Assembly (NCBI GenBank): GCA_017562135.1
Contig: QEYB01001179.1
Coordinates: forward strand, 35,001 to 99,000
Source: Dipylidium caninum
Lineage: Eukaryota > Platyhelminthes > Cestoda > Cyclophyllidea > Dipylidiidae
DNA length: 64,000 nucleotides
Reading direction: 5' to 3'
Position 1 is the stretch's first letter. The number at the start of each line of letters is the position of its first letter. This document shows, piece by piece, positions 48,301 through 62,400 of the stretch. The notes under the pieces were generated by a model. That model saw only the letters and a list, made by a program, of their open reading frames with translations, searched no databases and had not been told where the DNA came from. A program made the translations under genes and the position numbers.

Positions 48301-51300
48301 GATTTTGAATAAGTACGTCCCTGTAGGGTTTGAAAAGCAATCTTACTACCCTGCTCGACCGAGCCATTGCGCCAGTGAACGTGGAAGTCGGAGACTCCCC
48401 ATTGTAAAATCACAGAAGGTTCATTGCAACTCAGTGTGAGTAAAGTGTCCTGCGACTTGGCAGATCTTTCCATAAATAATACAACAGATTAACTTATAAC
48501 ATTAAAGCCAAAGGATAAGCGGTCCCGTTGGACTTGGCTGCTTTCTGTGCACCCCCGTAAGGTCTCGAAATCAACAGTTAAGTTTTAAAAAATGCCCTCT
48601 TCTCCATTCCACGCTTTTCGTCAAAACATGAATATTCAACAGAAGTGCCGAGGACTACCGATTCACCTCCCAAGGGAGAATTTCCAGATGTCACGGTGAG
48701 GCATAACTGCTGCAGGATGACGCCTCCTAGTCAGACTTGGGGCAACCCTTTCCTGCCTTAACTCAATGCTTTTTCAAATCACCCCAAGTCGGAAAGAGGC
48801 AAAATGACACAAAATCTAGCATTATCGGCTGGAAGATGGCTTTTGGCGGTGGCCGTTGGTAGCCTCGATTTCATCCGTTGTCATTGACGACACCTGCCGC
48901 CTTCTCTGCACCGCACGTGAGTGTGACGGCTGAGCAGCCCGTTATATCGCAAGCACCGTCCTTAACAGAGGTCCCCGCGAAACAACGCTAGTCTCTTTAC
49001 TTACGATTTTTACTTAAAATTAAAATAATGCGAATAAATGGGGATCAAAGTTGAATTTCTAATAGAATTTATGGGTATTTATTTTCACTAAGTAGATCTA
49101 CCCGAGAGTGCATTTTAAACAAACAATGCAACTGCGCTGCACCGCTCACAAAAGACACAATGAGGGATTATGCGAGGGCCTTCGTATACTCAAGGTGAAG
49201 AATTGAAGAATAGAAGGACAATAGTCCGGAAGCCACACCACCGGCCAAACAATCGCCGATTTTCATAGAGTTGGATTATTTTCAGTCGACTTTTTCCTTC
49301 CTTCACCGACAAATTGAGGAACTTGCCACAGACAAAGAGACATCTTTTCCCTGGGATGTAAAAAGGTAGTACATTCTTGGTGTCAATAGTAATGAAAAGC
49401 TAAACTAAATCATTTGTAGACGACTTCCGCTGGTGGTTCTTACAGAGACGCCAGTGTCCAAAACGAATAAATCTACTTGGAGGCAAAATTGCCCCCTCTG
49501 GCGTGGGATGTTGGTGTGTATTTCAGCAGAATTTAGTGGATGGTATAAAGACCCACAAGGCGGTATTTTGGTTGAAAATAAAAATTCTACTTTAACGCTC
49601 TGAGATTTTAGCCTTTGCCGCTAGCCTCCCTGCTCCCTTAATACAGCGATATTTAACGAAGCGAAACGCAAAATTCTGCCCTGATACTATCTTATGGAAT
49701 TAATAAGTTTTCCTGAATTTGAATTTTCCACAAAAATCGCCATTATCAGTTTCTCTTGTGGCCTAGAAAGCTGGCTTATGTCTTGAAATAGGCTTCCACC
49801 TCGGTAAAATCCGGTGAGGGACGAGATGCTGGAACCGAGCGTACCAGGCTAATGTTTTAGGTAGAAGTGAAAATTACTAGCAACTGCTGTTGTGAAATAT
49901 GCTCGAATTTACCATTTTGCGGAGCAGACAATGATTTGGAAGTAGAATAGCTGCTGGAACCTGGGGAAGGAATGAACTGTTGAGGGCGAAAAGCAAGAGG
50001 TTGGAACCTTGGCATTCAACTGTTTTCCTTAGAAAAGGGACAAAATAATTACCATAAAATAAGCGTTATGAGAATTTGTGCATGGTGCTTAACCGGGCGG
50101 GAGTTTTAATTCATCTTACCAACACTGCCTCAGCTGGATAGAGAGATAGCTCGAAAATAACTCCGTCTATATATATGGACAACCGAACTTGTGTATAAAG
50201 GATGTTTTAGGATGATCCAATTCCTCCACAAGCATTCTATCAACGCCGCCAGACCGTTTGTGGAAGGAGGGTAGTCCTTTCGCCGGGGGGGAGGGGGGCA
50301 GAGTCAGAAGTTGATCGTAAACGCGAGGAGAGACAGAAATGGTGAAAGTGAAGCCATATCAACTTATGATGAGTCCACAAATAATCAGCAATTCCGCGGT
50401 CTTCGTGGAGCCTCTACAAGGAAAGATGGAGGGTTAACGTCTCCGAGGCAACTGAGAAGGGATATACAGACGTGTTTGCGAAAAAATGAGGCAAGTACAG
50501 TAGTGTTGGCGGCATCAAGGCCACTGGCCCTTCAGAAGTGTCACTTCCAGTACCACTCATAGTGCTAAGCTCTTTGTGCATTCCACTCATAATATGATCA
50601 CATATGGCATTCCTACGAGCGCCTCGCTTCCTTCAACTCAACACTGATTCACGTCCTTAAAAAAGGATAAACAGGCGAGATTTCGAGTTAGGATTTAGGT
50701 TATCGTAATTGCTATATCGCTTTTCATTTGGGTGTGGGGATGAATTTAGCAAAAGAAAAGCATTGAATTTCCCCTATCACCATGGGATCAAATATATCAT
50801 CAGCGTGTAGAGGCACCGATAGGTCACGGACTAGGCAAAAGTCAAGGGTGCCAGAGGGAAGGCAGCGGTTAAAACATATATCACCATGGGTACATATTCT
50901 CCTGTTTCTACAGCCCCATCCTCGACACTCATTCACTCGTCGGCCATGCAGTTTCGAGTAAATCATTAAGCTGGAGACTGATTTACGTTTTCCTCCCGAA
51001 AAGGAAGGCCGCTTCCTGGCAACGGTATGTGCCACAACTTTCCTGGACCTCACTACCTACTAAGTTTTATTAAAGGCAGCTGGTGTTCGGAGGAAATCTC
51101 GGTGGAGAACGGAACGGAAGGGAAAAGGATAATCTAGAGCGATTGCAGTCCTTGCCTTAAATGCCTCGCAGGTGTTAAACTTCGACATTAAAGAGTGAGA
51201 GAGAATGCCATATTCTGTGGTCGTGGCATACAAGGCATTTATTCATCGCATTGCAGAGGTGCACGAAGCTTTATCGTGAGAAAGATAACTTTGTCGGTGG

Positions 51301-53159
51301 TACTTTTCGCCTGATAACTAGGTTTTTATTCCTCTTAAAGAGGGAGTAGACCTGATACCTTCAATTGTGTTCTTAGGGTTGATTAGATTTGCTTATGTCG
51401 ACTATAGCCGGGATTTTACAGTCATATATGAGCTTCTAAGACATCAAATCGAGCCGGAATGTCATAAATTTTGCTCCTATGGATGGAGATAATGTGAGAT
51501 ACCGGTGTGCAAAGTTGTTAACGCAATTAGTAGTATTTCTTTCCTCGCCGCAAAAATTTATTCTTCGTAGTGAAATTATGCTAAAAAGAACACCGATCTG
51601 ATCAATTTTCTTCTTAATTGATCGTGTTTCGAAAAATGGTGTATGGTATCAGCAGCCACGAACACACCAATATCGTTTTCACCTGAAGTGACGGGAGAAT
51701 TGCCACATTTAAATCATTTGTATTTACTTTAGACATTTGCACAATAAGAAACCTATTTCTTGGTATAAAATAATCACATTCAGGACTGTGATCCATGCTG
51801 TAATTAATTTAGTGCGTGGAATCTAAGTGCAGGATTTCCACATGATATCTTCAAACACAAGTAATCCTCCGGCAGTGTCACAACTCACGAGGTGTACTAA
51901 TGTAACAGATTCAATAGTTTTTAGCCAAACGTACACAAATAGGTGTGACGTGAGGGAAGGGATGACCATGACATTTGATTAAGTCAAGTAAACATCCGGA
52001 GGAGTGAGAGGCTCTCTCAAAGGATACAACCTCGCCAATATAGTCGGGATGAGACAGCCTGGATGCCATTGCAATCAGAGGAGTGGAAGGGAGTAAATGT
52101 CCCCGAGTGGAGGCCTCGGGACGTACACATAAAACAGTAACAATTTGGACCGTCATCCAGTGCCTGTTTATATTATCCGCCGTCAAATCAATAAATGTTT
52201 GGTGCATTAAGCTCGTAGACCGGACATCAAAAGTTCGAAAAGGGCCGAATGTGTGTCACTTTCATCTCCCCATGGCTATTGGAACGGGCGGCAGTTGGTG
52301 TAGTGGGAAGGCACTAATGGTTTTCGGGGAAAGGGGAGCAAGGAGATACATTAGTGCAACAAAATTATTTGAAACTAGATCCCATCGTGTCCGCTGTGTA
52401 GAAAGAGTAAGAGAAATGTAAAAAGGAACTATGGAATGAGGAAACACGCGTAAATGGTTTTATGTGCAAGTGGACTTTTTAAAACCCTGTACACCCGAAA
52501 AACTCGAGAAATCTGCATCCCATTTACGACCCTCTACCGCTCTGAATGCACAAGAAGTGGACTACGGTTTGATGGTTCTAGTGTAAATCACGGTAAAATG
52601 TCACGATTTACGCTAGCATTTTGTAAAGAGATCTGAGAATAGGAGAAAGTGGAGGCGTTCTCCGAAAATGTCTATCAACTCCTAGTCAACTTCATCAATT
52701 TCATAATCATGAATACCACCTTTGAAGTCGGGATTTTGGGCGTAAACTAGGGAAATGTAATAATTCACATTTATCTCCAACCAATTATTCAGGCCATCTA
52801 TGGGCTAAAATTCATATGGCCTCCACGCAAATACTATTTTTGAAAAGAAACCTTCTTCATAAATGCCTTTTCGATTAACTATTTCAACATGAAAGAGAAA
52901 ATAGTATTAGGAAAGATTGTTTTGGCAGATAGTGGAAATTCGTCCATTTTAATGGGAAGGGGGGGAAGGGTAAGCAACGGGGCGCCTCAAAGAGGAAGTT
53001 GTGTTGGAGGCAGATTCACCTCGGCTGCATAGTCGAAAACTCGAAATTATGAGAAGTGATGAAATGCTGGGGGCAGAGCAATTTTAAATTTTTATTTTAA
53101 TAAATTGAATTGGAGTACCGAATAGCTTCTGCAATAAGGGGAGAAAAAGTAATTTGCCA
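45371..53159. other. Non-coding stretch, no gene recognised
   Basis: AT-rich sequence with a short CAG/AGA patch near 46690-46720. The longest frame (47686-48108) has no recognisable motif. No RNA gene or repeat family is identified. Confidence 0.45.
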
Positions 53160-53301
53160 GTAAATCAACCACTAAAGTCCCTTATGAAATATTTATCAGC
53201 CATGTAGGTCATCATTAGCCTTGGGTAGTTGGAAATGCTATGTAAGAGGGGAGGGAAACCCTCATTTTTGACCGAATCAGGGGGATTAATTATAAATTTG
53301 G

Positions 53302-53321
53302 ACACACACACACACACACAC
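53302..53321 (+). repeat. (AC)10 microsatellite
   Basis: Perfect AC dinucleotide run. Confidence 0.95.
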
Positions 53322-53418
53322 GATATTAAGAACTTGAGCACAGTGTTGGGGTGGAGAGACGGACAAAATCTTGTCTCCCCACGTACCACTTCGAGGCCAC
53401 ACATGAGGGCGAGTTGCA

Positions 53419-53419
<1 letters not shown>

Positions 53420-53456
<37 letters not shown>

Positions 53457-53492
53457 ATACACATACACACACACTCACTCACATCCACACAC
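53420..53492 (+). repeat. (CA)n / CATACA compound microsatellite
   Basis: A CA run of about 31 bases followed by ATACAC and ACTC variants. It generates artificial TH-repeat open frames on the plus strand and VCV-repeat frames on the minus strand. Confidence 0.95.
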
Positions 53493-56400
53493 GCCAAATC
53501 TCGGGCTTTGGGGTGAGTGAACTGAGGATTTGCATTCCCACAGTTGTTGCTTGAAAATGGGGACTGTAAAGGGCTGTGAATATATGCATATGCGCTTGGG
53601 GATGGTTTTACTCGGTGTTAGTTGCCGAGGTCCCCTGTCAGATTTGTGACCACCTCTTTTCCTATTTCCTAAATGCACAAGTTCTGGCTCTTCTTCGCCA
53701 CTTTTAAGTGTTGGGTCCTCAGGGAATATAAGTAAATTCAGCCCAATTAACCACCGATTTGTGATGTACCTTCGATGCGAATGGCACCTCCCACTAAAAA
53801 TATATGGTCGCCTCATGAGATTTAAGGATGCTTTGACAACGGGCTTTTCGGTGGAACACCAGCATTATATCGCACCGCATTTCTCCAAATATGGCTAATG
53901 ATGTTTCCTGCCATTAAGCGGGAGACGAAGCCCGTCCTTTTTACAAATGAAGATCTATATTCCCCACTGTTGAAAAGCCTACCTAAATTTTTTAAAAAAT
54001 TCCAACACATTAACACCTTATTACTGTCATATGCGATTATACTTTTGTAATCCTTTTGCATTTGTCCTATTTTTCTTCATGCTCCCAAATGTAACTGAAA
54101 TGCATTTTAGTCTCATTAAAATAAGCTTTTTTACGTGTAAAATACCGGCTTAATCTCCCGTACAAACGACTAATTTCTGTTGAATTTATCTCTTACCATT
54201 TCAAACATTAAAGTGAAGCAAATGTCGACGGAATTTATCAGGAGACAGATATTAAATTCTTTTTAATTCCCTTTTTTTACGGCATATTCGTTAGTAACGA
54301 CGCTTCATCCGAGAGCAGGAAATAGCGCATTCTAAGCAATGGCGATAAGAATAGATGGAAGAGAATCGCCTTTAGTCACCCGAGTTTCTTAACCACATCA
54401 TACATGTGGGCATTTTGTTATTCGTAAAAGAACCTGCCTGTTTTAGTACGCTTGTTACAAGGATGTCTTGTAACCCTCCCTTTCATCACTCACGCTGGAG
54501 GAAGCTCGCTTTTCGAAAGTCAAATCTACTTTTAAGAGTTGAAATTATGTCCGTAGTAGAAGAGCCAATGCCACTAATGCACTGAGTGACAACCACTGAC
54601 AAGCACTTAACTCTCTGCCACCTCAACTTCGCCGTCACCACGTTCAAATTCTTCGTTTCATCCGTCTCGCTCCGACTGGGGGAATTTTCTCTTCCCCATT
54701 GTAAGAGGCAATGTCTGGGAAAAGTTCTTCCTGAAACGGAAGTCCTCGGGTTAAACATGACTGGAGATATCATGGGTTTACTCAGTTTGCAATTGTAATG
54801 GTCATTTTGTTGGGCGAGTAGATCATTACAGGATGTTTAACAGCATTAACTCCTATTCATTTACGTGGTTTATTATCAAAGCGTAGGTTACGATCAGGTT
54901 AATAAAAAGGGAAGGAGAAAGAAACACTGGCTAAGTCAAAATTATCCCGAAATTACACCAACCATTTTGACAGCCATCCATATTAATTCACCTCCCTCTG
55001 TTGGTCTACAACAGTAATTCGACAAATCATGAGTGATATAAGATCAAGAAAATAGTCTGTCAGCATTGTGATTAGAGGTGATGTAGTAAAATGTCCAGAC
55101 ACCGCAAAAAATTGTTTGTGTATTAACTGGCGTACACTTGTCTCTTAGGGATTGACAATGCCGCTGCCAAAAGAACTGCCAAATGGGCCGTCAGTAATTG
55201 CCGTGAGATTGGTCCCAGCGATGGGAACTTATAAAGTTATACGGCCGGTCTGGCGTTACCCGGATCCCAGTCCTTAACGAGGGATCTTCCCTATTTCAAT
55301 TCACCATTGAAACGGCTGCATAATAATTTTTACAGGGTATCCAAATGAAATACGAAGTCTGTGCCAATTAAACATTCGATGCGCCTTGAGTGAAGTATCT
55401 GCAGGAAATGCCATCTGCCAGAAGTGACATTTAAGTGTAGTTCGAAGAAGTGAGTTTGAAATTACTTGGAATTCGGAAATATTTGTAGTTTGGACTGAAT
55501 TTCCTCTCTGTCGGTTAACATACAGAGCAGTTTCATAAAAGGAGTAAACTGGAAGTTTCAATGGAGTCGACACCGAACACCATTGCACAATGGTCGAGAG
55601 AAAACTCACAGAAACATACCTCTGATTTGTAAGTAGCTTTTGAAACACAAACTCTGTGGAGATGACCAAAACAGAGAAATAACCATTGAAAACGGCGAAG
55701 GTGTCCACTGGGATAACAGACAAGTTCGTGGCTGCGTTTACCTCCCTCCACCGAGGTGTTTCAGCTTTCCGCGCGTTTGTACTTTCGTGCTGTAAAGTCG
55801 GCCTTTCGTAGGCGTCTGCAGCATCATTGTCCCTCTGTGCACCAACAATAAAACACACTTCTCCTCTACAACTGCACACCATCGGTAATTCGGTAAGATT
55901 TATTGGAGAGAGGCAGAATGGTACTAGTAGAAACCGACTTCAAATATCAATAAATGAAGGAATCACCACAACTTTTATTAAGGATTGATTCCTTAACTGA
56001 AGTGAAAAGACACGAGTATATTCTACGTTTTAAGATATTTCCGGAGCAAGAGAAATTTTTAAGTACTTCGAGCCTCTTTAACCGTTTATCCTTGGCCTCC
56101 AGTCCCCCTAAGATTACCCTAATGTACCGGCGCTTCTAAAGGCGTCATTAGACAGGATTGTGACAAATGCTTTATTCAAAAAGCTTACTAGAAAGTTTGC
56201 TTCAACTAGGGACTTTGATAAGCTACACGAAGAATTTTGGGAGATCAAATAAGCGTGTATTACACTGACTATCATTTAAAATAGTGGCACTTAGGTATTT
56301 ACAGCACTTTATAAAATCATCGCATTGAAGTAAAGAAGGGGTGTGTCAATTTGTAGCTCGAAGCGATCTCGCTGACAGTTCGTGTATGTAAAGGAAATTT

Positions 56401-59400
56401 TCACTCGATTTGACGCGAATGCGCCGGTGCTATTTACCTTGATTGTGGGCATAAGCACACATACGTGCTGTGGTGCTGGGACCTTTAGAGAGCAACTCAA
56501 GACGTCAGTCAAAATGTGAGAGAGAAGAGAGTCATGAGAGATGTATTCTCAATTTGCGTGTCATGCCGTCCTTTCCCACTGCCGCATTGACATTCCCGTT
56601 TAATGCGGGCAGACGTATTTGTGCCTCCCTTCCTACTCCTCCTCATCCTCCTCCTCCTCCTCCACTATGTTTGCATCTGTCAACTGACTCTGTGGGGTGC
56701 TGTCAGGTTAAAAATGTCTGCCTCCCTCCTTCTCCACCTTCCACACCGGTTTGAGCACTACAAACACACGCACACACGCGCTTACATTTGATGCTCTCAG
56801 GAATTAACAAGAGAGACGCGCTAAGTGATGGATTACCTTCTCCTTCTTCTTATTCGCCTCCTTCCTCGCCATTTCCCACTCGGTCGTCGCCTTCAGAGAA
56901 ACAGCTGTCGCGATTGAGTAAGAAAAATGGTAGGCAGAGAAGTAGGGGAGGTGATTTTTTGATTTAAATTATTTCCTTGCTAATTGTCTAAAAGTTTCAT
57001 TCTCAAGCTTTCCTCTCCACACTTGCGAGAACAACAAAATCCTTCTTAAAAAGGGATGACTAGTGATTTTAAGAAAGGAATTTGTTTGGTGGTTTGACAG
57101 TCGTCTTTGAAGTAGGATCCTCTAAGGGTAGGCAGATGAAGCCAATCTAGTTAGGTAGCCACATCAAAATTGGTTGTCATATTCAGAAATGTGATTGGAA
57201 GGTTTATTTAAATTTCCCTCATCCGCCGTTGTTAGAGATTTTAGAGTAGGAAAAACCGCTTGAATGAACGAAAGAGGGTTGAGGTTGAGGTCAAATCATA
57301 CTACCGACTTTACGATATCTGTCGTACAGTAAAACACACATAAACCATACTACCACTTTGTTTTGGCGGTAGACAATTTAGAGCAGTAATGAAGCTCACA
57401 TTCGAGGCAACAGTGAGCCCACAAGTTCCACATTCTTTCTTTTAATTCCGAAGTATAACAATAAAGTATTTTGCGTAATCGCAGAAGGCTTTTGTAACTG
57501 CACTTGCTTTTCCTAATTTCTAGGAAAAAATTTGCCATCTATTAAAATATTGTTCATAATACGCCCTTCAGAAGCTGCCATTTACTTAGATGACTGTTTC
57601 AGTACACAATTGACATTTCAAAATATTAAAAAACCTGTCACACTTAGTTTTTATTAGGATTCTCTGAGGTGCTTTCTGTTTTTCCCCGGAATCGACAGAA
57701 TCTGCTATGTTGAGAATTGCAGTAGGGGACGATGCATTTTTCCTTCTCCAAATCCTACGTTGTGGAAAGAATATTTTCCGCCAAACGTTTGCATGCATTT
57801 ACTGAATATGACGGAGTTTTGATAACCATTAACCAGTGTTTTAAAACACGGAGGCTGGAAAGTCTGCTATCTTGTAATTATACTTACCGAAATGGCCACC
57901 ATGCTGTGACAGCCGTTTAACCCCTTTCCCCAAGTCCCACCTCCTCTTTATAGTCATAGTAATCCACTTATAGCTTCACGAGAGGACTCAATTGCCATCG
58001 CTGGTAACAACAACAGCGGTGAATGGATGCGAAAGGAGAGATGGGAGAGCCAGGAAAGCAACTGATCCAGTCGACTACTTGTGGCATTAAAACTTTTTAA
58101 ATAAGCCCATGAATTGGATGAATATCTGTGAGGTAAATCGGTGCGGTGATTTGTCTCATAACTTTAAGGCGCCTGAGACCTTCGAAGGATCCATCCACTA
58201 TGTAAATGGGGTTTCGTAGAAGGTCATAGTGCCTTGTTCGACCATGCTATTCGTCGTTTAATATCGCTAATGAAGGCATTAACTAAAAGCAAAAGTGTTT
58301 CCTGGCGAATATTTTGCAAATTATAGTAAGTTTTCCAAAAAATGAAGTAATTTCCAGGTCACTAGAAAATATTTCCTACAAGTGTTGGGCAAACTGCCAT
58401 TGAGAGCTTACTTGATCGCCCCGCAGGTGCTGGGTACCGATGAAATATGGCGACACGATAGTCAGAGGACGGAAATATTTGACTAAATCAAAGGGGGCTT
58501 TAACACAAAATGGTCCTTCGGTCCCCGTTGCGAGGTAGGTTGTAACGATTTAGAGGGAGGCTCGGGTAGCTGAACTCGCTTTGCCGTCACCCCATTTGAT
58601 GACTTTGGCTTCACTTGGTCCTCTCCTCGTCTACCACCTTTTCCAAAAACTTAAATTATTTGTTGTTCTCATTCAACCCTTCTTTAAAATAGCTCGAGCT
58701 GATATCTCTATCACGGAAGACAGAATTTGTGGGTTCGGAGTAAGCATTCAACCATGGTTACGTCCTGGTGTAGTCAACCTCTGCGAGCTTGTCTCAGTCT
58801 CCGCTATAGCCGCCACCTACGATCCTCTTAACCAGTCCTAAAACTAACCGACTAACCTGAATGTCTGCTGTCAATGGCCTCTTAGCAGTTTACTGTTAAG
58901 TGACTTCTTCAGTTATGGGGAAATTGAAGTCCTTCTCAGAGGATTTTTATCACGTTTTGGGGAGCGATGACGATGCTGTTTTCCGGTGAATTCAGCGTGT
59001 GACAGGTGACAGTTGAAGTGGAGTTTCTTTCACAAATGCAGAATAGATCAAAAGAATCCTACTACCGGCAGTAATAACCTTGAAGTCTATCATATTAGCA
59101 TAATATTGTTATCCATCGCCATATTCTTCACTGAAGATTTCTTCTAAAGCACTTCGCTGAATTTAATTTTCACACGCTTTGTTTAGTTTGTGATGCCAAG
59201 TAAAATTGCCGACGGTAAAGATGAAAGTGAGGGCCCCCCCGCCTACGAAAAGGGGTTCCGAGTTAGTTTATATTAGTAGAAAGTCCTTGGGTCATTTTAA
59301 TCCTCCTCTCGATAGTACAAAAGTTGCCTGAACTTTAATAATATCACTAACTCGACTTCTCTGCCGCGTTGCGGTTTAAATTTGACATTCGAAGGATACC

Positions 59401-62400
59401 AATTAACTTGAGCATACGCAATGTGACGGCAAAATCCTTTTAGACTGCAGTCTGATCATCCTGGAACATAGTAACTTTGCTAATCCACTGCTGACCAAAA
59501 ACATTTACTTCTCCGAAAATGTGCTTCCACTAAATCAGACGCCAATGCGAAGCAACATTTGCCGTTGTGTTTATTCGCGGGGAAAAAATATTGAAATGTG
59601 TGAGGGGAATGAGGGGCGATTTCTTGATTCACTTTCGTTATAACCTGGTTTTGTCCCTCATTTCAAAGCTTTCCGTGTAGATGAAAAGTTACTTTTGGTT
59701 ATGGAGCGAGTCAAAATGTCGATTTTCACTACTATTACTGTTAACCAACCAAATTTACAAATTCCCCCTAGAATGAAAGTGATTTTACGTTAAATTTGAC
59801 AGCCAACAGCTAAAAATAAAAGCCGGTAACTTCAACGTTGAGAAATTTTTAGGTTAATTTGTTACCTGTTAAGCAGGCTTATGGTCGCCGTGCTCGCCAA
59901 TCAGGGAAAAACGCGAGACAATAAACGAAGCGAAAAACCGTGTTTGCGTTTTTTCGGCGTGTGTATGCGGGTTTGTTGAAGAGCGACTCAATGCTCTGTC
60001 AACTTTTACTGGTTGCATTTTTTCTCCCTCTCTCCACAACTGTCATTTAGCGCTGCACCAACAAAAGAAGGCAGAGAGGTAGAGAGGTAGCGAGGATGAG
60101 GGTGAGGGTGAGGGGACGTGGGCGTGGTTGGGGGCGGGGGCGTGGGCGGGGGAGAGAGAGGGAAAGGTGAGGGAACGGAAGAGGAGGGGAGGGGGGGGAA
60201 GGCAGGTTGGAAAGAGGTGATTTTCACTGTCAATCTCCATGCAGACAATTGTTGAGGCTTCGTGGTGGAGAGAGGAAATGAAACGCCTCACTGGCCGCCA
60301 TGCATGTGCTACACACACATACGCACCCCCACAGTGACACTTGTGGTTATGTGTACATCTCTCAACGTGTAGAGTTTGGATTGTGTTAATGGCAGGTTTG
60401 GGGAGCGTACAAGACCTATTATTAAGCGTTCCACTGTCGTTCAGGTTGGCTGTGTACGCAAAATCCCACATTTATTATGGTATTCAAAGCCAAACAGGAA
60501 CAACGGAAAAATGCATCTTTGGTTTAAGTATCCGTTGTGAGGACTATAGGAGCCGTTTAATTTGTGAAAGGGGGAAGTTCACATGCACAGGTATGATCAG
60601 TTTAACATTCCCAAAACCGCTAGAAGGAAAGGGGCTGGAAGAAACAAAAATTCGCCCCATAAGGTGATTTTGGCGCTAACTAAACGTTTTTTTAAACTAA
60701 CTCGAGAGTTTTCATTTTTCGAATGTGTGTGTATTCTTACTTGACTCGTAAAGAGTGGAGAGAAGAGTTGAGGAAGGCGAGGATTTTCGAATTTACATAT
60801 GCCAAGGCCCTTGTCATTGGTATGAGAGTTGACTCGCGGCAAAATTAAAGGTCCTGCCTTATGTAATGCACTAATTGAAGTGGATATCATTTGTCTGCAA
60901 AAATGAACAATGTGTGGTGTTCTGGACTCCTACTTTCAAAAAGCCGTTATTCAGTTTTACCTCTTTCAAATTATACTTCATAAAGGGTGGCAATTGCCTA
61001 CACAAATAAAAGAACTTAAAACTTCTGCGGCAGCATTCCTGTATCAGTAGGCCTATAAGCAAGAATTGGGGAGAGTTCTCGGTTTTAAAAAGCGATTTTG
61101 CAGACATTAAAGCACAAGATCTTAAAATCAACATAGACACAGCAAATGACAGTGGAGATCGGTGTCACATTAACACTACGTGAGGCGAGTAGACGAGTGA
61201 ACAAGACTTCCGCGATTAATCGAGACATCCGGCAAAGCGATAATGTAACAGCGCATCTACTCAAAGTAGTCCACAAACCCATACAAATGTAAACATTCAA
61301 TCTGCAAAATTCTGCTCATATCTTCCTTAAGCCAGTAAATTTGGTCCATTTCGCATCGGACAAACCCTAACTCACTCGCGTCTCACTTGCAAAGTTCATA
61401 CGGATCTACACAATCAAGGACATAACTTGGGTCCGGAGAGGATGCAAAGCAATGGAATGTTTAGTATTCCTCGCCACTTATTTGATAGAGATGACTTAGG
61501 CCCCGAAAGTACGCAGACTTTATTGTGGGATACTTAATCACCACGAAGGCTGTAAGTCATGTTACTAATTACTGCAAGGGGCAGAAACTTCCCAGAAGGA
61601 GGTTCTGAAACGTCTCTCAAAGTTATCCGTTTATCCTGGTGCTGGAGGGTGAATAATAACATCGGGTAGTTTCCAATTTGTCTCCCTATTGGATTCGGGC
61701 CCTGAATGGGGTCATTGTGCACGAAGCTGTTCTGGCCCACATATTCTGCCGGAGTTCGGCTTGTCATTAAATTCGTTGCTTCCTCCGGTTTGATTCGGTC
61801 TACTTAGTCCTTTACTTATTTCTCTCAGTTCTTCTCCGTTGCTGTCTGTTCATCTCTCAGGGCGACAGATACACCCTAGTCTCACTGTTGAAACAAGCGT
61901 AAAACGCCGTCTTGGTGATCAATCATTTGCACCCACCCTTGTGCATCATTAGTAATATCAGGCGCGGCGGTGTCTGCAGTGACGGTATTATCAGCGCAGA
62001 TAACAAAAGGGAGGAGATGGAGGAGGAAAATGCCTGGGGGAAATAGTACGGTCTCCCTAAATTAATTAAGGTGTTCAGGTTACAGGCTTCTTTGAGACGA
62101 GCACCGGACAATATCGATTGGCAATGCACTCCGGGCGGATTTTACTACTTAGTCATAATGTACAGCCTGGGTTTATCGATTGATGATGAAAAATCAATTG
62201 AGGGTGGGCTGCTAGGTGTGGTACAAGTCGCCGTTATTTAATAGGCTTTCAAGGGAAAGAGTTGCTGATGCACAATAAATTTATTATTGCAAATAACAAA
62301 AAATTTTCTGCGCATAAGTCGGTAAGAATTATAGCGAATGGTTTAGTTATTATGAAGTCAGATAAGTGGAACAAAAGTATTATTAAGGCAAAGATCGAGG

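Noticed and set aside
55301..55882. 193-codon ATG-started minus frame
   Set aside because: A frame this long is expected about once or twice by chance in 64 kb. There is no motif, and I found no convincing partner exon.
60006..60471. Minus-strand Pro/His/Ser-rich frames
   Set aside because: They read through a purine/pyrimidine-biased low-complexity block and have no conserved feature.
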